DNA of 64,000 bases, from assembly GCA_934663595.1 (NCBI GenBank), contig CAKUKM010000004.1:81614-145613 (forward strand). Direction: 5' to 3'. The notes under the pieces were generated by a model. That model made no database searches and was not told the origin of the DNA. It saw only the letters and a list, made by a program, of their open reading frames with translations. Origin of the DNA: an uncultured Clostridia bacterium. Its GTDB lineage: Bacteria; Bacillota; Clostridia; Christensenellales; Aristaeellaceae. The translations under genes and the position numbers were made by a program. Positions 34,028 to 41,184 of this stretch are shown here, one piece after another. The first letter of the stretch is position 1. The number at the start of each line of letters is the position of its first letter.

Positions 34028-35629
34028 ATGGTATTTACTCAGGAAATGATCGACTCCATGAAGAAGGTCGAGGCCGCGCGCGAATACAACCTCGCGCTGG
34101 AGCCGCGCCGCATGACCGCCGAGGAAAAGGACGCGCTGCTGGCGGAGTACCATCCGGACTATAAGGGCGCAGGATTTACCACGATCAAGGTCGGCCCCAA
34201 CAAGGGCGAAAAGGCGCCGGTTGAGCTGGAAGAGATGATCGAGGGCCGCAGCCGCGTGCTGGACCTGAATGTGAATCTGGATAAGATCGATTACGATGTG
34301 GACGTGCTGGTCATCGGCGGCGGCGGCGCGGGCTCTTCGGCCGCGATCGAGGCCGACAAGGCGGGCGCGAAGGTCATGATCGTGACCAAGCTGCGCATCG
34401 GCGACGCGAACACCATGATGGCCGAAGGCGGCATTCAGGCGGCCGACAAGCCCGGCGATTCGCCCGCGCAGCATTATCTGGACGTCATGGGCGGCGGACA
34501 TTTCGTCAATCGACCGGAGCTGGTGCGCAAGCTGGTCATGGACGGCCCCGGCGCAATCAAATGGCTGAACGAGCTGGGCGTGGAATTCGACAAGGAGCCG
34601 GACGGCACGATGATCACCACTCACGGCGGCGGAACCTCCAGAAAGCGCATGCACGCGGCGGCGGACTATTCCGGCGCGGAAATCATGCGCACGCTGCGCG
34701 ACGAGGTGCTCAATCACAATATCCCGGTTGTGGATTTCACGGCGGCGATCGAGCTGATTCTCGATGAAGACGGCAAGGCCTCCGGCGCGGTGCTCCTGAA
34801 TATGGAAACCGGGGAGGTCAAAATCGCGCGCGCGAAGTGCGTCGTGATCGCGACCGGCGGCGCGGGCCGCATGCATTATCAGGGCTTCCCGACCTCGAAC
34901 CACTACGGCGCGACGGCGGACGGCCTGATTCTGGGCTATCGCGCGGGCGCGAAGCTGCTGTATCAGGACACACTGCAGTATCACCCGACCGGCGTCGCGT
35001 TCCCGCAGCAGATTTACGGCGCGCTGGTGACGGAAAAGGTGCGCTCGCTGGGCGCGAAGCTCGTCAACGCCGAGGGCGAGGTCTATGTGCACCCGCTCGA
35101 AACGCGCGACGTAAACGCCGCGGCGGTCATTCGCGAATGCACGACCCGCGGCAAGGGCGTGACCACGCCGATGGGCAAGGCGGTCTGGCTCGATACGCCG
35201 ATGATCGATCTGATTCACGGCAAGGGCACGCTGGAAAAGCGCCTGCCGGCGATGCTGAGAATGTATCTGAAGTTCGGCATCGACATGCGCGAAACGCCGA
35301 TTCTGGTTTATCCCACGCTGCACTATCAGAACGGCGGCCTGGAAATCAAGGTCAACGGCATGACGAACGTTGAAAACCTGTTCGTCGCCGGCGAAGCGGT
35401 CGGCGGCATTCACGGCCGCAACCGCCTGATGGGCAACAGCCTGCTCGATATCATCGTGTTCGGCCGCAACGCCGGCCAGCAGGCGAGCGCGAAGGCGAAG
35501 GACACCGTGACCGGCAAGCTCACGCTGGAGCATGTGTATAAGTATGCGCAGATGCTGAAGGACGCGGGCGTGGAGAGCACGACCCCGTCGCCGAAGCTGC
35601 TGCCGGACTATACGCGCAAGTTCAACTGA
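34028..35629 (+). CDS. Fumarate reductase/succinate dehydrogenase-type flavoprotein
   Basis: 533 residues. The FAD motif VLVIGGGGAGSSAAIEADKAGA starts near residue 95. HPTGVAFPQQIYGALVTEKVR carries the substrate loop, and QNGGLEIKVNG...LFVAGEAVGGIHGRNRLMGNSLLDIIVFG is the diagnostic C-terminal FAD region. Where FrdA/SdhA have the His that binds FAD covalently (SHTxAAQGG), this protein reads ANTMMAEGG, so FAD is probably non-covalent, as in soluble fumarate reductases. No frdC/frdD membrane anchor gene is near, again pointing to a cytosolic enzyme. It should reduce fumarate to succinate. Confidence 0.85.
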   Translation: MVFTQEMIDSMKKVEAAREYNLALEPRRMTAEEKDALLAEYHPDYKGAGFTTIKVGPNKGEKAPVELEEMIEGRSRVLDLNVNLDKIDYDVDVLVIGGGGAGSSAAIEADKAGAKVMIVTKLRIGDANTMMAEGGIQAADKPGDSPAQHYLDVMGGGHFVNRPELVRKLVMDGPGAIKWLNELGVEFDKEPDGTMITTHGGGTSRKRMHAAADYSGAEIMRTLRDEVLNHNIPVVDFTAAIELILDEDGKASGAVLLNMETGEVKIARAKCVVIATGGAGRMHYQGFPTSNHYGATADGLILGYRAGAKLLYQDTLQYHPTGVAFPQQIYGALVTEKVRSLGAKLVNAEGEVYVHPLETRDVNAAAVIRECTTRGKGVTTPMGKAVWLDTPMIDLIHGKGTLEKRLPAMLRMYLKFGIDMRETPILVYPTLHYQNGGLEIKVNGMTNVENLFVAGEAVGGIHGRNRLMGNSLLDIIVFGRNAGQQASAKAKDTVTGKLTLEHVYKYAQMLKDAGVESTTPSPKLLPDYTRKFN

Positions 35630-35638
35630 CCGTAAACC

Positions 35639-35669
35639 GCCGCAGCCGCGTGCAAATGCCGGCTGCGGC
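35639..35669 (+). other. Stem-loop without T-run after the flavoprotein gene
   Basis: GCCGCAGCCG pairs perfectly with CGGCTGCGGC around an 11-base loop, but the downstream bases (ATGATTCGGG) give no U-tract. It may stabilise the upstream mRNA end or reduce read-through into the transporter gene. Confidence 0.5.
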
Positions 35670-35758
35670 ATGATTCGGGAAACAGGAATTGGCAAAACCG
35701 GATTTTGCACCCCGGCGAATTCACCGAACCGCCGGCGACATTAAAGGAGAGGTTAAGC

Positions 35759-36883
35759 ATGAGCCCGTTTCTGGCAATATTTGTCATTGCAGCCATCGGC
35801 TATCTGCTTGGAAGCATCAAGATCAAGGGGATCGAACTGGGAACGGCGGGCGTGCTGCTCGTCGCGCTGGTGTTCGGCCATTTCGGCGTTGAGATCGACG
35901 CGGTCGTGAGAAACTTCGGCCTGGCGACGTTCGTTGCGGCGGTTGGATTCATCGCGGGCCCGAAATTCTTTCGCGATTTCAAGAAAAATGCGGCGAGCTA
36001 CATTCTGCTCGGCTTTCTGATCATCCTGTCTGGCGCGGCCTGCTGCGTGCTGACGGTCAAAATCGGCGGCATTTCGCCGGAGCTGGCGGTCGGTCTGCTT
36101 ACCGGCGCGCTCACCAGCACGCCCGGCCTGGCCGCGGCGCGCGAGGCGGCGGGGGATCTGGCGAAGCTCGCGAGCACCGGCTATGCGATCGCCTATCCGT
36201 TCGGCGTGGTCGGCGTGGTGCTTTTTGTGCAGCTGATGCCGAAGATTCTGAAGGTGGACGTTGCGAGCGAGCGCGAACGCTTCATGCGCGCGAATTCCGC
36301 GGAAATCAAGCAGTATTCCGGCAAGCTGATCAAGCTCGATCCGATGGGCTTTTTCGCGTTCACGCTGGCGATTGCGCTGGGCATTTTGCTGGGCCAAATC
36401 GAAATCCCGCTGCCCGGCGGCGCGGAGTTCTCGCTGGGAACCACCGGCGGCGCGCTGATCATGGGCCTGCTGTTCGGCCATTTCGCGCATGTGGGCCCGA
36501 TCGATATCGAGGTGCCGACCTCCGTTTTGAAAACCATGCGCGAGCTGGGACTGATGCTGTTCCTGATCGGCGCGGGCGTGGACGGCGGCCACGGCTTCGT
36601 CGAAACGCTGCAGGCGGAGGGCGCGATGCTGTTCGTCTATGGCGCGATCATGACGCTCGTTCCGATGATCGTGGGCTATTTTGTGGCGGCGAAGCTGCTC
36701 AAGCTCAGCCTGTTTAACAACCTCGGCTCCATTACCGGCGGCATGACCAGCACGCCCGCGCTCGGCACGCTGATCAGCGTAGCCGGCACCGACGACGTTG
36801 CAAGCGCCTACGCGGCCACCTATCCGATCGCGCTGGTGTCGGTCGTGCTGTGCTCGCAGTTCATCGTGATTCTGATGCATTGA
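35759..36883 (+). CDS. AspT/YbjL-family (aspartate-alanine exchanger superfamily) transporter
   Basis: 374 residues, about ten hydrophobic helices in two repeated halves. LLTGALTSTPGLAAAREA in the first half and GSITGGMTSTPALGTLISVAG in the second are the paired GGxTSTP-like signatures of the family. The central TrkA-C domains of long members are missing. Known relatives exchange aspartate/alanine (AspT) or export succinate (SucE). Next to a fumarate-reducing cluster, a C4-dicarboxylate or aspartate exchanger is the natural guess, but that is inference. Start ATG at 35759, after AAAGGAGAGGTTAAGC. Confidence 0.8.
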   Translation: MSPFLAIFVIAAIGYLLGSIKIKGIELGTAGVLLVALVFGHFGVEIDAVVRNFGLATFVAAVGFIAGPKFFRDFKKNAASYILLGFLIILSGAACCVLTVKIGGISPELAVGLLTGALTSTPGLAAAREAAGDLAKLASTGYAIAYPFGVVGVVLFVQLMPKILKVDVASERERFMRANSAEIKQYSGKLIKLDPMGFFAFTLAIALGILLGQIEIPLPGGAEFSLGTTGGALIMGLLFGHFAHVGPIDIEVPTSVLKTMRELGLMLFLIGAGVDGGHGFVETLQAEGAMLFVYGAIMTLVPMIVGYFVAAKLLKLSLFNNLGSITGGMTSTPALGTLISVAGTDDVASAYAATYPIALVSVVLCSQFIVILMH

Positions 36884-36924
36884 AAACGGTTTGCTGAATT
36901 GCCGTAGATGGCACCAAGAAATGA

Positions 36925-36962
36925 AAATGGGGCAACGCGCTTATCGCGCGTTGCCCCATTGC
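36925..36962. terminator. Bidirectional terminator, transporter / DUF2442
   Basis: AATGGGGCAACGCGC pairs perfectly with GCGCGTTGCCCCATT around a five-base loop, between convergent genes. T-tracts are modest on both sides. Confidence 0.75.
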
Positions 36963-36963
36963 C

Positions 36964-37263
36964 TTATAATGTCTGCATCTCTGGATATTCGTAGCTGTTT
37001 TCATACATGGTTTCGGGTGCGATGTCAATTGCCCCGTCATTCCACGTCACCACGCCATATTCCACCTTCGCGTTTTTGAAAACCTTCTCGTCCTTCAACG
37101 GCTGAAACGCGGGAAACGCGAGCAGCTGTGTCGCATCATACAGGCGCTTTTCGCCAGAACCGAAGGTGACGATCATCATCATATCGTCCAGCGGCTTGAC
37201 CGCCTTCACGGAGGTCTCGTGCATTTTCGCGTTGGCATAGGCAATTCCGTTTGCAATATACAT
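36964..37263 (-). CDS. DUF2442 domain protein
   Basis: 99 residues. AVKPLDDMMMIVTFGSGEKRLYDATQLL, FQPLKD, and VEYGVVTWNDGAIDIAPETMYENS are the DUF2442 pattern. The start is the ATG at 37263, six bases after AAGGAGG; a TTG two codons upstream touches that site and is less likely. It lies 11 bases after the DUF4160 gene in one small operon. This pair is common in bacteria; whether it is a toxin-antitoxin module or something else is not known to me. Confidence 0.8.
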   Translation of the reverse strand: MYIANGIAYANAKMHETSVKAVKPLDDMMMIVTFGSGEKRLYDATQLLAFPAFQPLKDEKVFKNAKVEYGVVTWNDGAIDIAPETMYENSYEYPEMQTL

Positions 37264-37274
37264 AGACAACCTCC

Positions 37275-37541
37275 TTAGCTCAGGGGCTTGATTTTCTCAA
37301 AGCTCTCGCCGCGAACGGCCTTGTTCCACGCGGCATAGGCTTCTTCCTCATGCAGGGCCAGCCAGCCCACGACCATCTTCAGCTGCTTCACAGGCAGGGA
37401 ACCTGCCAGCAGTTCGCCGTCTATGCCCACGGAAGCCTGATACTCCCCATAATATACATGAACATGCGGCTTGTTGTGCTGCACAGTATCGTTAAAAAGC
37501 ATCTTGATAATGATGCCCGCAAATCGGCTCAATTCTGGCAT
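37275..37541 (-). CDS. DUF4160 domain protein
   Basis: 88 residues. PELSRFAGIIIKMLFND, KPHVHVYYGEYQASVGIDGELLAGSLP and LKMVVGWLALHEEEAYAAWNKA match DUF4160 along its length. I prefer the ATG at 37541 because GGGAGG is eight bases upstream; the ATG two codons earlier is only two bases from that site. First gene of a two-gene operon with DUF2442. The His-Val-His in the centre is conserved in the family, but no activity is established. Confidence 0.8.
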   Translation of the reverse strand: MPELSRFAGIIIKMLFNDTVQHNKPHVHVYYGEYQASVGIDGELLAGSLPVKQLKMVVGWLALHEEEAYAAWNKAVRGESFEKIKPLS

Positions 37542-37564
37542 TTCCATCGCCTCCCTACACTTAT

Positions 37565-37593
37565 AGTATAGCAGTTTCGGCGGGGCATATCAA
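37565..37593 (-). promoter_or_regulatory. Promoter of the DUF4160-DUF2442 operon
   Basis: Minus strand TTGATA (plus 37588-37593) and TATACT (plus 37565-37570) with 17 bp spacing, directly before the ribosome binding site. Confidence 0.65.
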
Positions 37594-37643
37594 GCGTAAG
37601 GGAATCTTTTCGCGCGAAAGAATAGCGCTGGATCTACTTTAGA

Positions 37644-37659
37644 TGTTGACAAATCAACA
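37644..37659. promoter_or_regulatory. MarR operator 1, over the -35
   Basis: TGTTGA-CAAA-TCAACA is a perfect inverted repeat that contains the TTGACA hexamer of the marR-degV promoter. Confidence 0.6.
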
Positions 37660-37674
37660 TCCATGCGCTATAAT
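37646..37674 (+). promoter_or_regulatory. Promoter of the marR-degV operon
   Basis: TTGACA at 37646-37651 and TATAAT at 37669-37674, 17 bp apart: a fully consensus sigma-A promoter, flanked by two copies of the same operator. Confidence 0.85.
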
Positions 37675-37681
37675 ACATTCA

Positions 37682-37701
37682 CTTGTTGATTTGTCAACAA
37701 G
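37682..37701. promoter_or_regulatory. MarR operator 2, downstream of the -10
   Basis: A 20-bp inverted repeat with TTGTTGA and TCAACAA arms, the same core as operator 1, placed over the expected transcription start. Confidence 0.6.
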
Positions 37702-37716
37702 ATAAGGAGGCGCGGC

Positions 37717-38148
37717 ATGGAGGAGCGGTTTGAGACGTTTACGGTGCTGATTGCGAAGATCGGCCGCAGCATTCGCCGTATCAAGGCGGAGGAAATGGCG
37801 GAATACGACCTGAAGGCGACGCACGTGAATTGCCTGTATTATCTGTATATGGCCGGAGAACTCACGGCGGCGGAGCTGTGCGAAAGGTGCGAGGAAGACA
37901 AGGCGGCGATCTCGCGCTCGCTGGAATATCTGGAGGCAAACGGATATGTGGCGGGCGAGGGCAGGCGCTATCGCAGTCGGCTTGCGCTTACGGAAAAGGG
38001 CGTGCGCGTGGCGGAATCCATCGTAAAAAAGATCGACGGCGTTGTGGAATGGGCAAGCGCGGACGTGGACGGCGCGGATCGCGCGGCGATGTACCGCGCG
38101 CTGGCCGCAATCAGCGCGCGCCTGGAAAACAGGGGAGAAAAGCAATGA
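37717..38148 (+). CDS. MarR-family transcriptional regulator
   Basis: 143 residues. Winged-helix features are THVNCLYYLYMAGELTAAELCERCEEDKAAISRSLEYLEANGYV and the wing GRRYRSRLALTEKG. Two matching inverted repeats around its own strong promoter make autorepression very likely. The stop overlaps the degV start in ATGA, so the regulator and the DegV-type lipid-binding protein are one unit. The ligand is unknown; a fatty acid signal would fit the partner but is inference. Ribosome binding site AAGGAGGCGCGGC. Confidence 0.88.
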   Translation: MEERFETFTVLIAKIGRSIRRIKAEEMAEYDLKATHVNCLYYLYMAGELTAAELCERCEEDKAAISRSLEYLEANGYVAGEGRRYRSRLALTEKGVRVAESIVKKIDGVVEWASADVDGADRAAMYRALAAISARLENRGEKQ

Positions 38149-38987
38149 ATACCAGAATCATCATCGACTCCACGGTGGATATCGCAGAAGCGTATCGCAA
38201 AAGGGCGCGCGTCGTTCCGCTCACGATTCGGTTTGGCGATCAGGAGCTGACCGACGGCGTGACGGTCACGCGCCAGAAATTCTATGAAATGCTGATTGAA
38301 AGCGACGCGTTGCCCACGACCAGCCAGCCCACTCCGGCGGCGTTTGCGGCTGAATACGAGGCGCTGCGGGGAGAAGAGGCGATTGTGATTGCAATTTCCG
38401 CCCGGCTGTCGGGCACGTATCAGAGCGCGTGCATCGCGGCGCAGGATTATCCGAACGTGCGCGTGATCGACAGCGGCTCGGCGTCGATTGGCGCGGGCAT
38501 TCTGGCGGAATACGCGATCGATTGCGCGGAGGCGGGCATGCCGGCGGAGCAAATCGAGGCGCTCGTCGAAAAAAAGCGCGCGGACGTATGCGTGATCGCG
38601 CTGCTGGACACGCTGGAATACTTAAAGCGCGGCGGACGCATTTCCAAAACCGTGGCCGCGGCGGGCGCACTTTTGAATATCAAGCCGGTTATTACGATTG
38701 AGGACGGCGCGATTGCGCTGATCGGCAAGGCGCGCGGCTCGAAGCAGGGCAACAATCTGCTGGTGAAAAAGATTCAGGAAAGCGGCGGCGTGGATTTTTC
38801 GCTGCCTGTGCTGCTGGGTTATACGGGCGTGACCGACGTGCTTTTAAAAAAATACGTCGAGGACAGCCGAGCGCTGTGGGAAAACGGCCTTGCGGAACTG
38901 GAAAGCGTGCAGGCCAGCAGCGTAATCGGCGCGCACGCGGGCCCCGGAACGGTCATTGCGGCGTTTTTCCGAAAGGAGAATGGCTGA
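38145..38987 (+). CDS. DegV family fatty-acid-binding protein
   Basis: 280 residues. IIIDSTVDIAEAY, PLTIRFGDQELTDGV, LPTTSQPTPAAFAAEYE, SARLSGTYQSA, VRVIDSGSASIGAG and LEYLKRGGRIS are the ordered DegV motifs; the Thr-Ser-Gln-Pro loop and the Ser of SGTYQSA contact the fatty-acid carboxylate. Such proteins serve the FakA kinase as FakB. No fakA gene is in the window. It is translationally coupled to the MarR regulator (ATGA overlap), an uncommon pairing worth noting. Confidence 0.92.
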   Translation: MNTRIIIDSTVDIAEAYRKRARVVPLTIRFGDQELTDGVTVTRQKFYEMLIESDALPTTSQPTPAAFAAEYEALRGEEAIVIAISARLSGTYQSACIAAQDYPNVRVIDSGSASIGAGILAEYAIDCAEAGMPAEQIEALVEKKRADVCVIALLDTLEYLKRGGRISKTVAAAGALLNIKPVITIEDGAIALIGKARGSKQGNNLLVKKIQESGGVDFSLPVLLGYTGVTDVLLKKYVEDSRALWENGLAELESVQASSVIGAHAGPGTVIAAFFRKENG

Positions 38988-39099
38988 ATACGCTGGAGAG
39001 AAAAGATTCCACAATATTTGCGCTGTCCCGCCTGTATCTGCGAATAGGAATGCCCGGGCGGACGGACCATTGCTGTTCGTGTGCAAAAGTGCATAAAAT

Positions 39100-39136
39100 A
39101 AAATGCGGCAAGCTATGGGCAAGCCGCATTTTGTGT
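39100..39136. terminator. Terminator-like hairpin after degV
   Basis: AAAATGCGGC pairs with GCCGCATTTT around a 13-base loop, leaving TTTT on the plus strand and A-run mirrored on the other. Confidence 0.55.
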
Positions 39137-39159
39137 GGGAAGAGCGCGGGCGGTATAGT

Positions 39160-39240
39160 TCGAAAAGCTGACTACATTTTGACTACATACACAAAAAACT
39201 AAGCGGACTAGGCGGACTAAACGGGGATGAACCAAACTGG
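39160..39240. other. Spacer with short direct repeats near tRNA-Pro
   Basis: GACTACAT occurs twice (about 39170-39187) and GCGGACTA twice (about 39203-39219) within 50 bases. No gene is visible. tRNA genes are frequent integration targets, so this may be a scar, but no second copy of the tRNA end and no integrase is present. Confidence 0.25.
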
Positions 39241-39270
39241 AAATTTCGTCCGTATGCTTAAAATCGGCAT

Positions 39271-39306
39271 GAAAAAGTGGCGAAACCCCATGGTTTTCGC
39301 CACTTA
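39271..39306 (-). terminator. Terminator of tRNA-Pro
   Basis: Read on the minus strand, AAGTGGCGAAA pairs with TTTCGCCACTT and is followed by TTTC, directly after the CCA end. Confidence 0.7.
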
Positions 39307-39308
39307 GA

Positions 39309-39385
39309 TGGTCTGGGTGAGAAGATTCGAACTTCCGGCCTCTTGAACCCCATTCAAGCACGCTACCAAACTGCGCTACACCCAG
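39309..39385 (-). tRNA. tRNA-Pro (anticodon GGG)
   Basis: A 77-base cloverleaf with the CCA encoded. Acceptor CTGGGTG (39379-39385) pairs with CACCCAG (39313-39319). The anticodon stem CTTGA/TCAAG closes the loop ATGGGGT with anticodon GGG, and the T-arm has GTTCGAATC. It reads CCC and CCU proline codons. Confidence 0.93.
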
Positions 39386-39489
39386 ATATTCACTTGCATT
39401 TCGGCTTTCCCTCAACGCTCGAGGAATATTATACCGCAACTGCGGGTGAATGTCAATAGCGCAATCTGTAAATTAATGGTTACACCGCG

Positions 39490-40254
39490 TCAGCGCAGCG
39501 TTTCGAGGAAGAAATCGTGCAGCAGACCGTTCGTGGCTACGACGTTTCCGGTGATCGTCGCGTCCGCCTCGTTTGCCCAGCCGGTCATTTTGCCGCCTGC
39601 CTCTTCAAGAATGACCTTCGCCGCGGCGATATCGTAAATGCACAGGCTCAGCTCCGCAAACGCGTCCGAGCGGCCGCAGGCGACGGTGCACAGGCCGTAG
39701 GCGGCGGTGCCGTAGCGGCGCACGTCGCTGATTTTGTGAAACAGATCCGGAACCAGCGCGATGAAGCGTTTGAACGAATCCGGCACGCGATGGCCGTAGC
39801 CGAAGTGCAGAATCGCCTTGTGCGGATCGGAGACGGGGGAGACGTGAATCGGCTTGCCGTTCAGCGTCGCGCCCTGGCCGCGCACGGCGAGGAACATTTC
39901 ATCGACCATCGGCGCATATACGCAGCCGACGACCAGCTCGCCCTCGCGCTCGTAGGCAATCGAAATGCACCAGCCGATCTGACCGCGCATGAAGCTCTGC
40001 GTGCCGTCGATGGGATCGACGATCCAGCGGCCGTGCGCAGTCGTTTCGCCGCCGCTTTCTTCGCCGTAAAACGCGTCCTCGGGGAATTCGCCGAGCAGGA
40101 TATCGCGAATCATTTTTTCGCTCTTCGGATCCAGCTCGGTGACAAAATCGTTGTCGGCCTTTTCTTTATAGTGCAGGGAACCGTGGTGCAGGAGCATTTC
40201 GCCCGCCGCCCGGGCCGCCCGCTCTGCCGCCGCTGCGCGCGCATTGAAATCCAT
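39490..40254 (-). CDS. Inositol-monophosphatase-family phosphatase
   Basis: 254 residues. DFVTELDPKSEKMIRDIL, FYGEESGG, WIVDPIDGTQSFMRG (metal-binding Asp-Pro-Ile-Asp-Gly-Thr) and the later LCIYDIAAAKVILEEAGG identify the Mg-dependent, Li-sensitive phosphatase family (IMPase, CysQ, FBPase relatives). The usual WDxAAG is YDIAAA here. Substrate could be inositol phosphate, 3'-phosphoadenosine phosphate or a sugar phosphate. Start ATG at 40254 with AAAGGCGG upstream; sequence further 5' enters the divergent promoter. Faces away from exonuclease III. Confidence 0.88.
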   Translation of the reverse strand: MDFNARAAAAERAARAAGEMLLHHGSLHYKEKADNDFVTELDPKSEKMIRDILLGEFPEDAFYGEESGGETTAHGRWIVDPIDGTQSFMRGQIGWCISIAYEREGELVVGCVYAPMVDEMFLAVRGQGATLNGKPIHVSPVSDPHKAILHFGYGHRVPDSFKRFIALVPDLFHKISDVRRYGTAAYGLCTVACGRSDAFAELSLCIYDIAAAKVILEEAGGKMTGWANEADATITGNVVATNGLLHDFFLETLR

Positions 40255-40293
40255 ATAGAACCGCCTTTCCGGGGTTGCGAAAAAACAACCCGC

Positions 40294-40316
40294 TATGCTA
40301 TAATTATTATAGCATA
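40294..40316. promoter_or_regulatory. Perfect 11+11 palindrome holding both divergent -10 boxes
   Basis: A 23-base inverted repeat (TATGCTATAAT, a central T, ATTATAGCATA) contains TATAAT on each strand (40299-40304 plus, 40306-40311 minus). On the plus strand TTGCGA at 40275-40280 is 18 bp upstream. One protein bound here would shut both the phosphatase and xth genes. Confidence 0.55.
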
Positions 40317-40341
40317 CTTTGGCCGAAAGAGGTGTTATTTT

Positions 40342-41121
40342 TTGAAGCTGATCTCGTGGAACGTCAACGGCCTGCGCGCGATTGTGAAAAAGGACTTTTT
40401 TCGCGATATCGAGGCGCTGAATCCGGATATACTCTGTTTGCAGGAAACGAAAATGCAGAAGAACCAGTACAATGTCGAGCTGCCCGGCTATCAGGCCTAT
40501 TGGAATTCGGCGGACAAAAAGGGCTATTCGGGAACGGCGGTGTTCTCGCGCGTGCCGTTTTTGAATGTGACCTACGGCATCGGCGTCGACGAGCACGACC
40601 ACGAGGGCCGCGTAATTACCTGCGAAACGGACGCGTTCTATCTCGTGTGCTGCTATACGCCGAACGCGCAGAAGGAGCTGGCGCGCATCGATTATCGCAT
40701 GCGCTGGGAGGACGCGTTCAGGGAATACCTCCAAAAGCTCGACCAGACCAAGCCCGTCGTGCTCTGCGGCGATTTAAACGTCGCGCATCAGGAGATCGAC
40801 CTGAAGAATCCGTCCACGAACCACAACAGCGCCGGCTTTTCCGATCCGGAGCGCGCGCAGTTTGGAAGGCTCCTTGACGCGGGCTTCGTCGACAGCTTCC
40901 GCTATTTCCATCCGGACGCGACCGGCGCGTACAGCTGGTGGAGCTATATTGGCGCGGCGCGCACGCGGAACGCCGGTTGGCGAATCGACTATTTCGTCGT
41001 GTCCGAGCGCCTTAAGGAGCGGATGGAGGGGGCCAGAATACTGTCCGACATCATGGGCAGCGACCACTGCCCTGTGGAATTGACACTCAAGGACGACGTT
41101 TCGGGCGTTAAAAGCGTATAA
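40342..41121 (+). CDS. xth: Exodeoxyribonuclease III
   Basis: 259 residues. ISWNVNGLRAIV, ILCLQETKMQ, CGDLNVAHQEIDLKNP, WWSYIGAARTRNAGWRIDYF and the C-terminal GSDHCPVELTL give every catalytic residue of the ExoIII/APE1 family. It incises abasic sites in base-excision repair. The start is a TTG at 40342, after AAAGAGGTGTTATTT; there is no ATG before the conserved first strand KLISWN. Divergent from the phosphatase gene across the palindrome. Confidence 0.95.
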   Translation: MKLISWNVNGLRAIVKKDFFRDIEALNPDILCLQETKMQKNQYNVELPGYQAYWNSADKKGYSGTAVFSRVPFLNVTYGIGVDEHDHEGRVITCETDAFYLVCCYTPNAQKELARIDYRMRWEDAFREYLQKLDQTKPVVLCGDLNVAHQEIDLKNPSTNHNSAGFSDPERAQFGRLLDAGFVDSFRYFHPDATGAYSWWSYIGAARTRNAGWRIDYFVVSERLKERMEGARILSDIMGSDHCPVELTLKDDVSGVKSV

Positions 41122-41136
41122 TTCGTGCAAAAACGC

Positions 41137-41165
41137 TTGAAACAAAACGTATGTTGCGATAAAAT
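41137..41165 (+). promoter_or_regulatory. Promoter of the XpaC-TelA-LemA-TPM operon
   Basis: TTGAAA at 41137-41142 and TAAAAT at 41160-41165 with 17 bp spacing, 20 bases before the start codon. Confidence 0.6.
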
Positions 41166-41184
41166 AAGCGCAGGTGATGGATAA

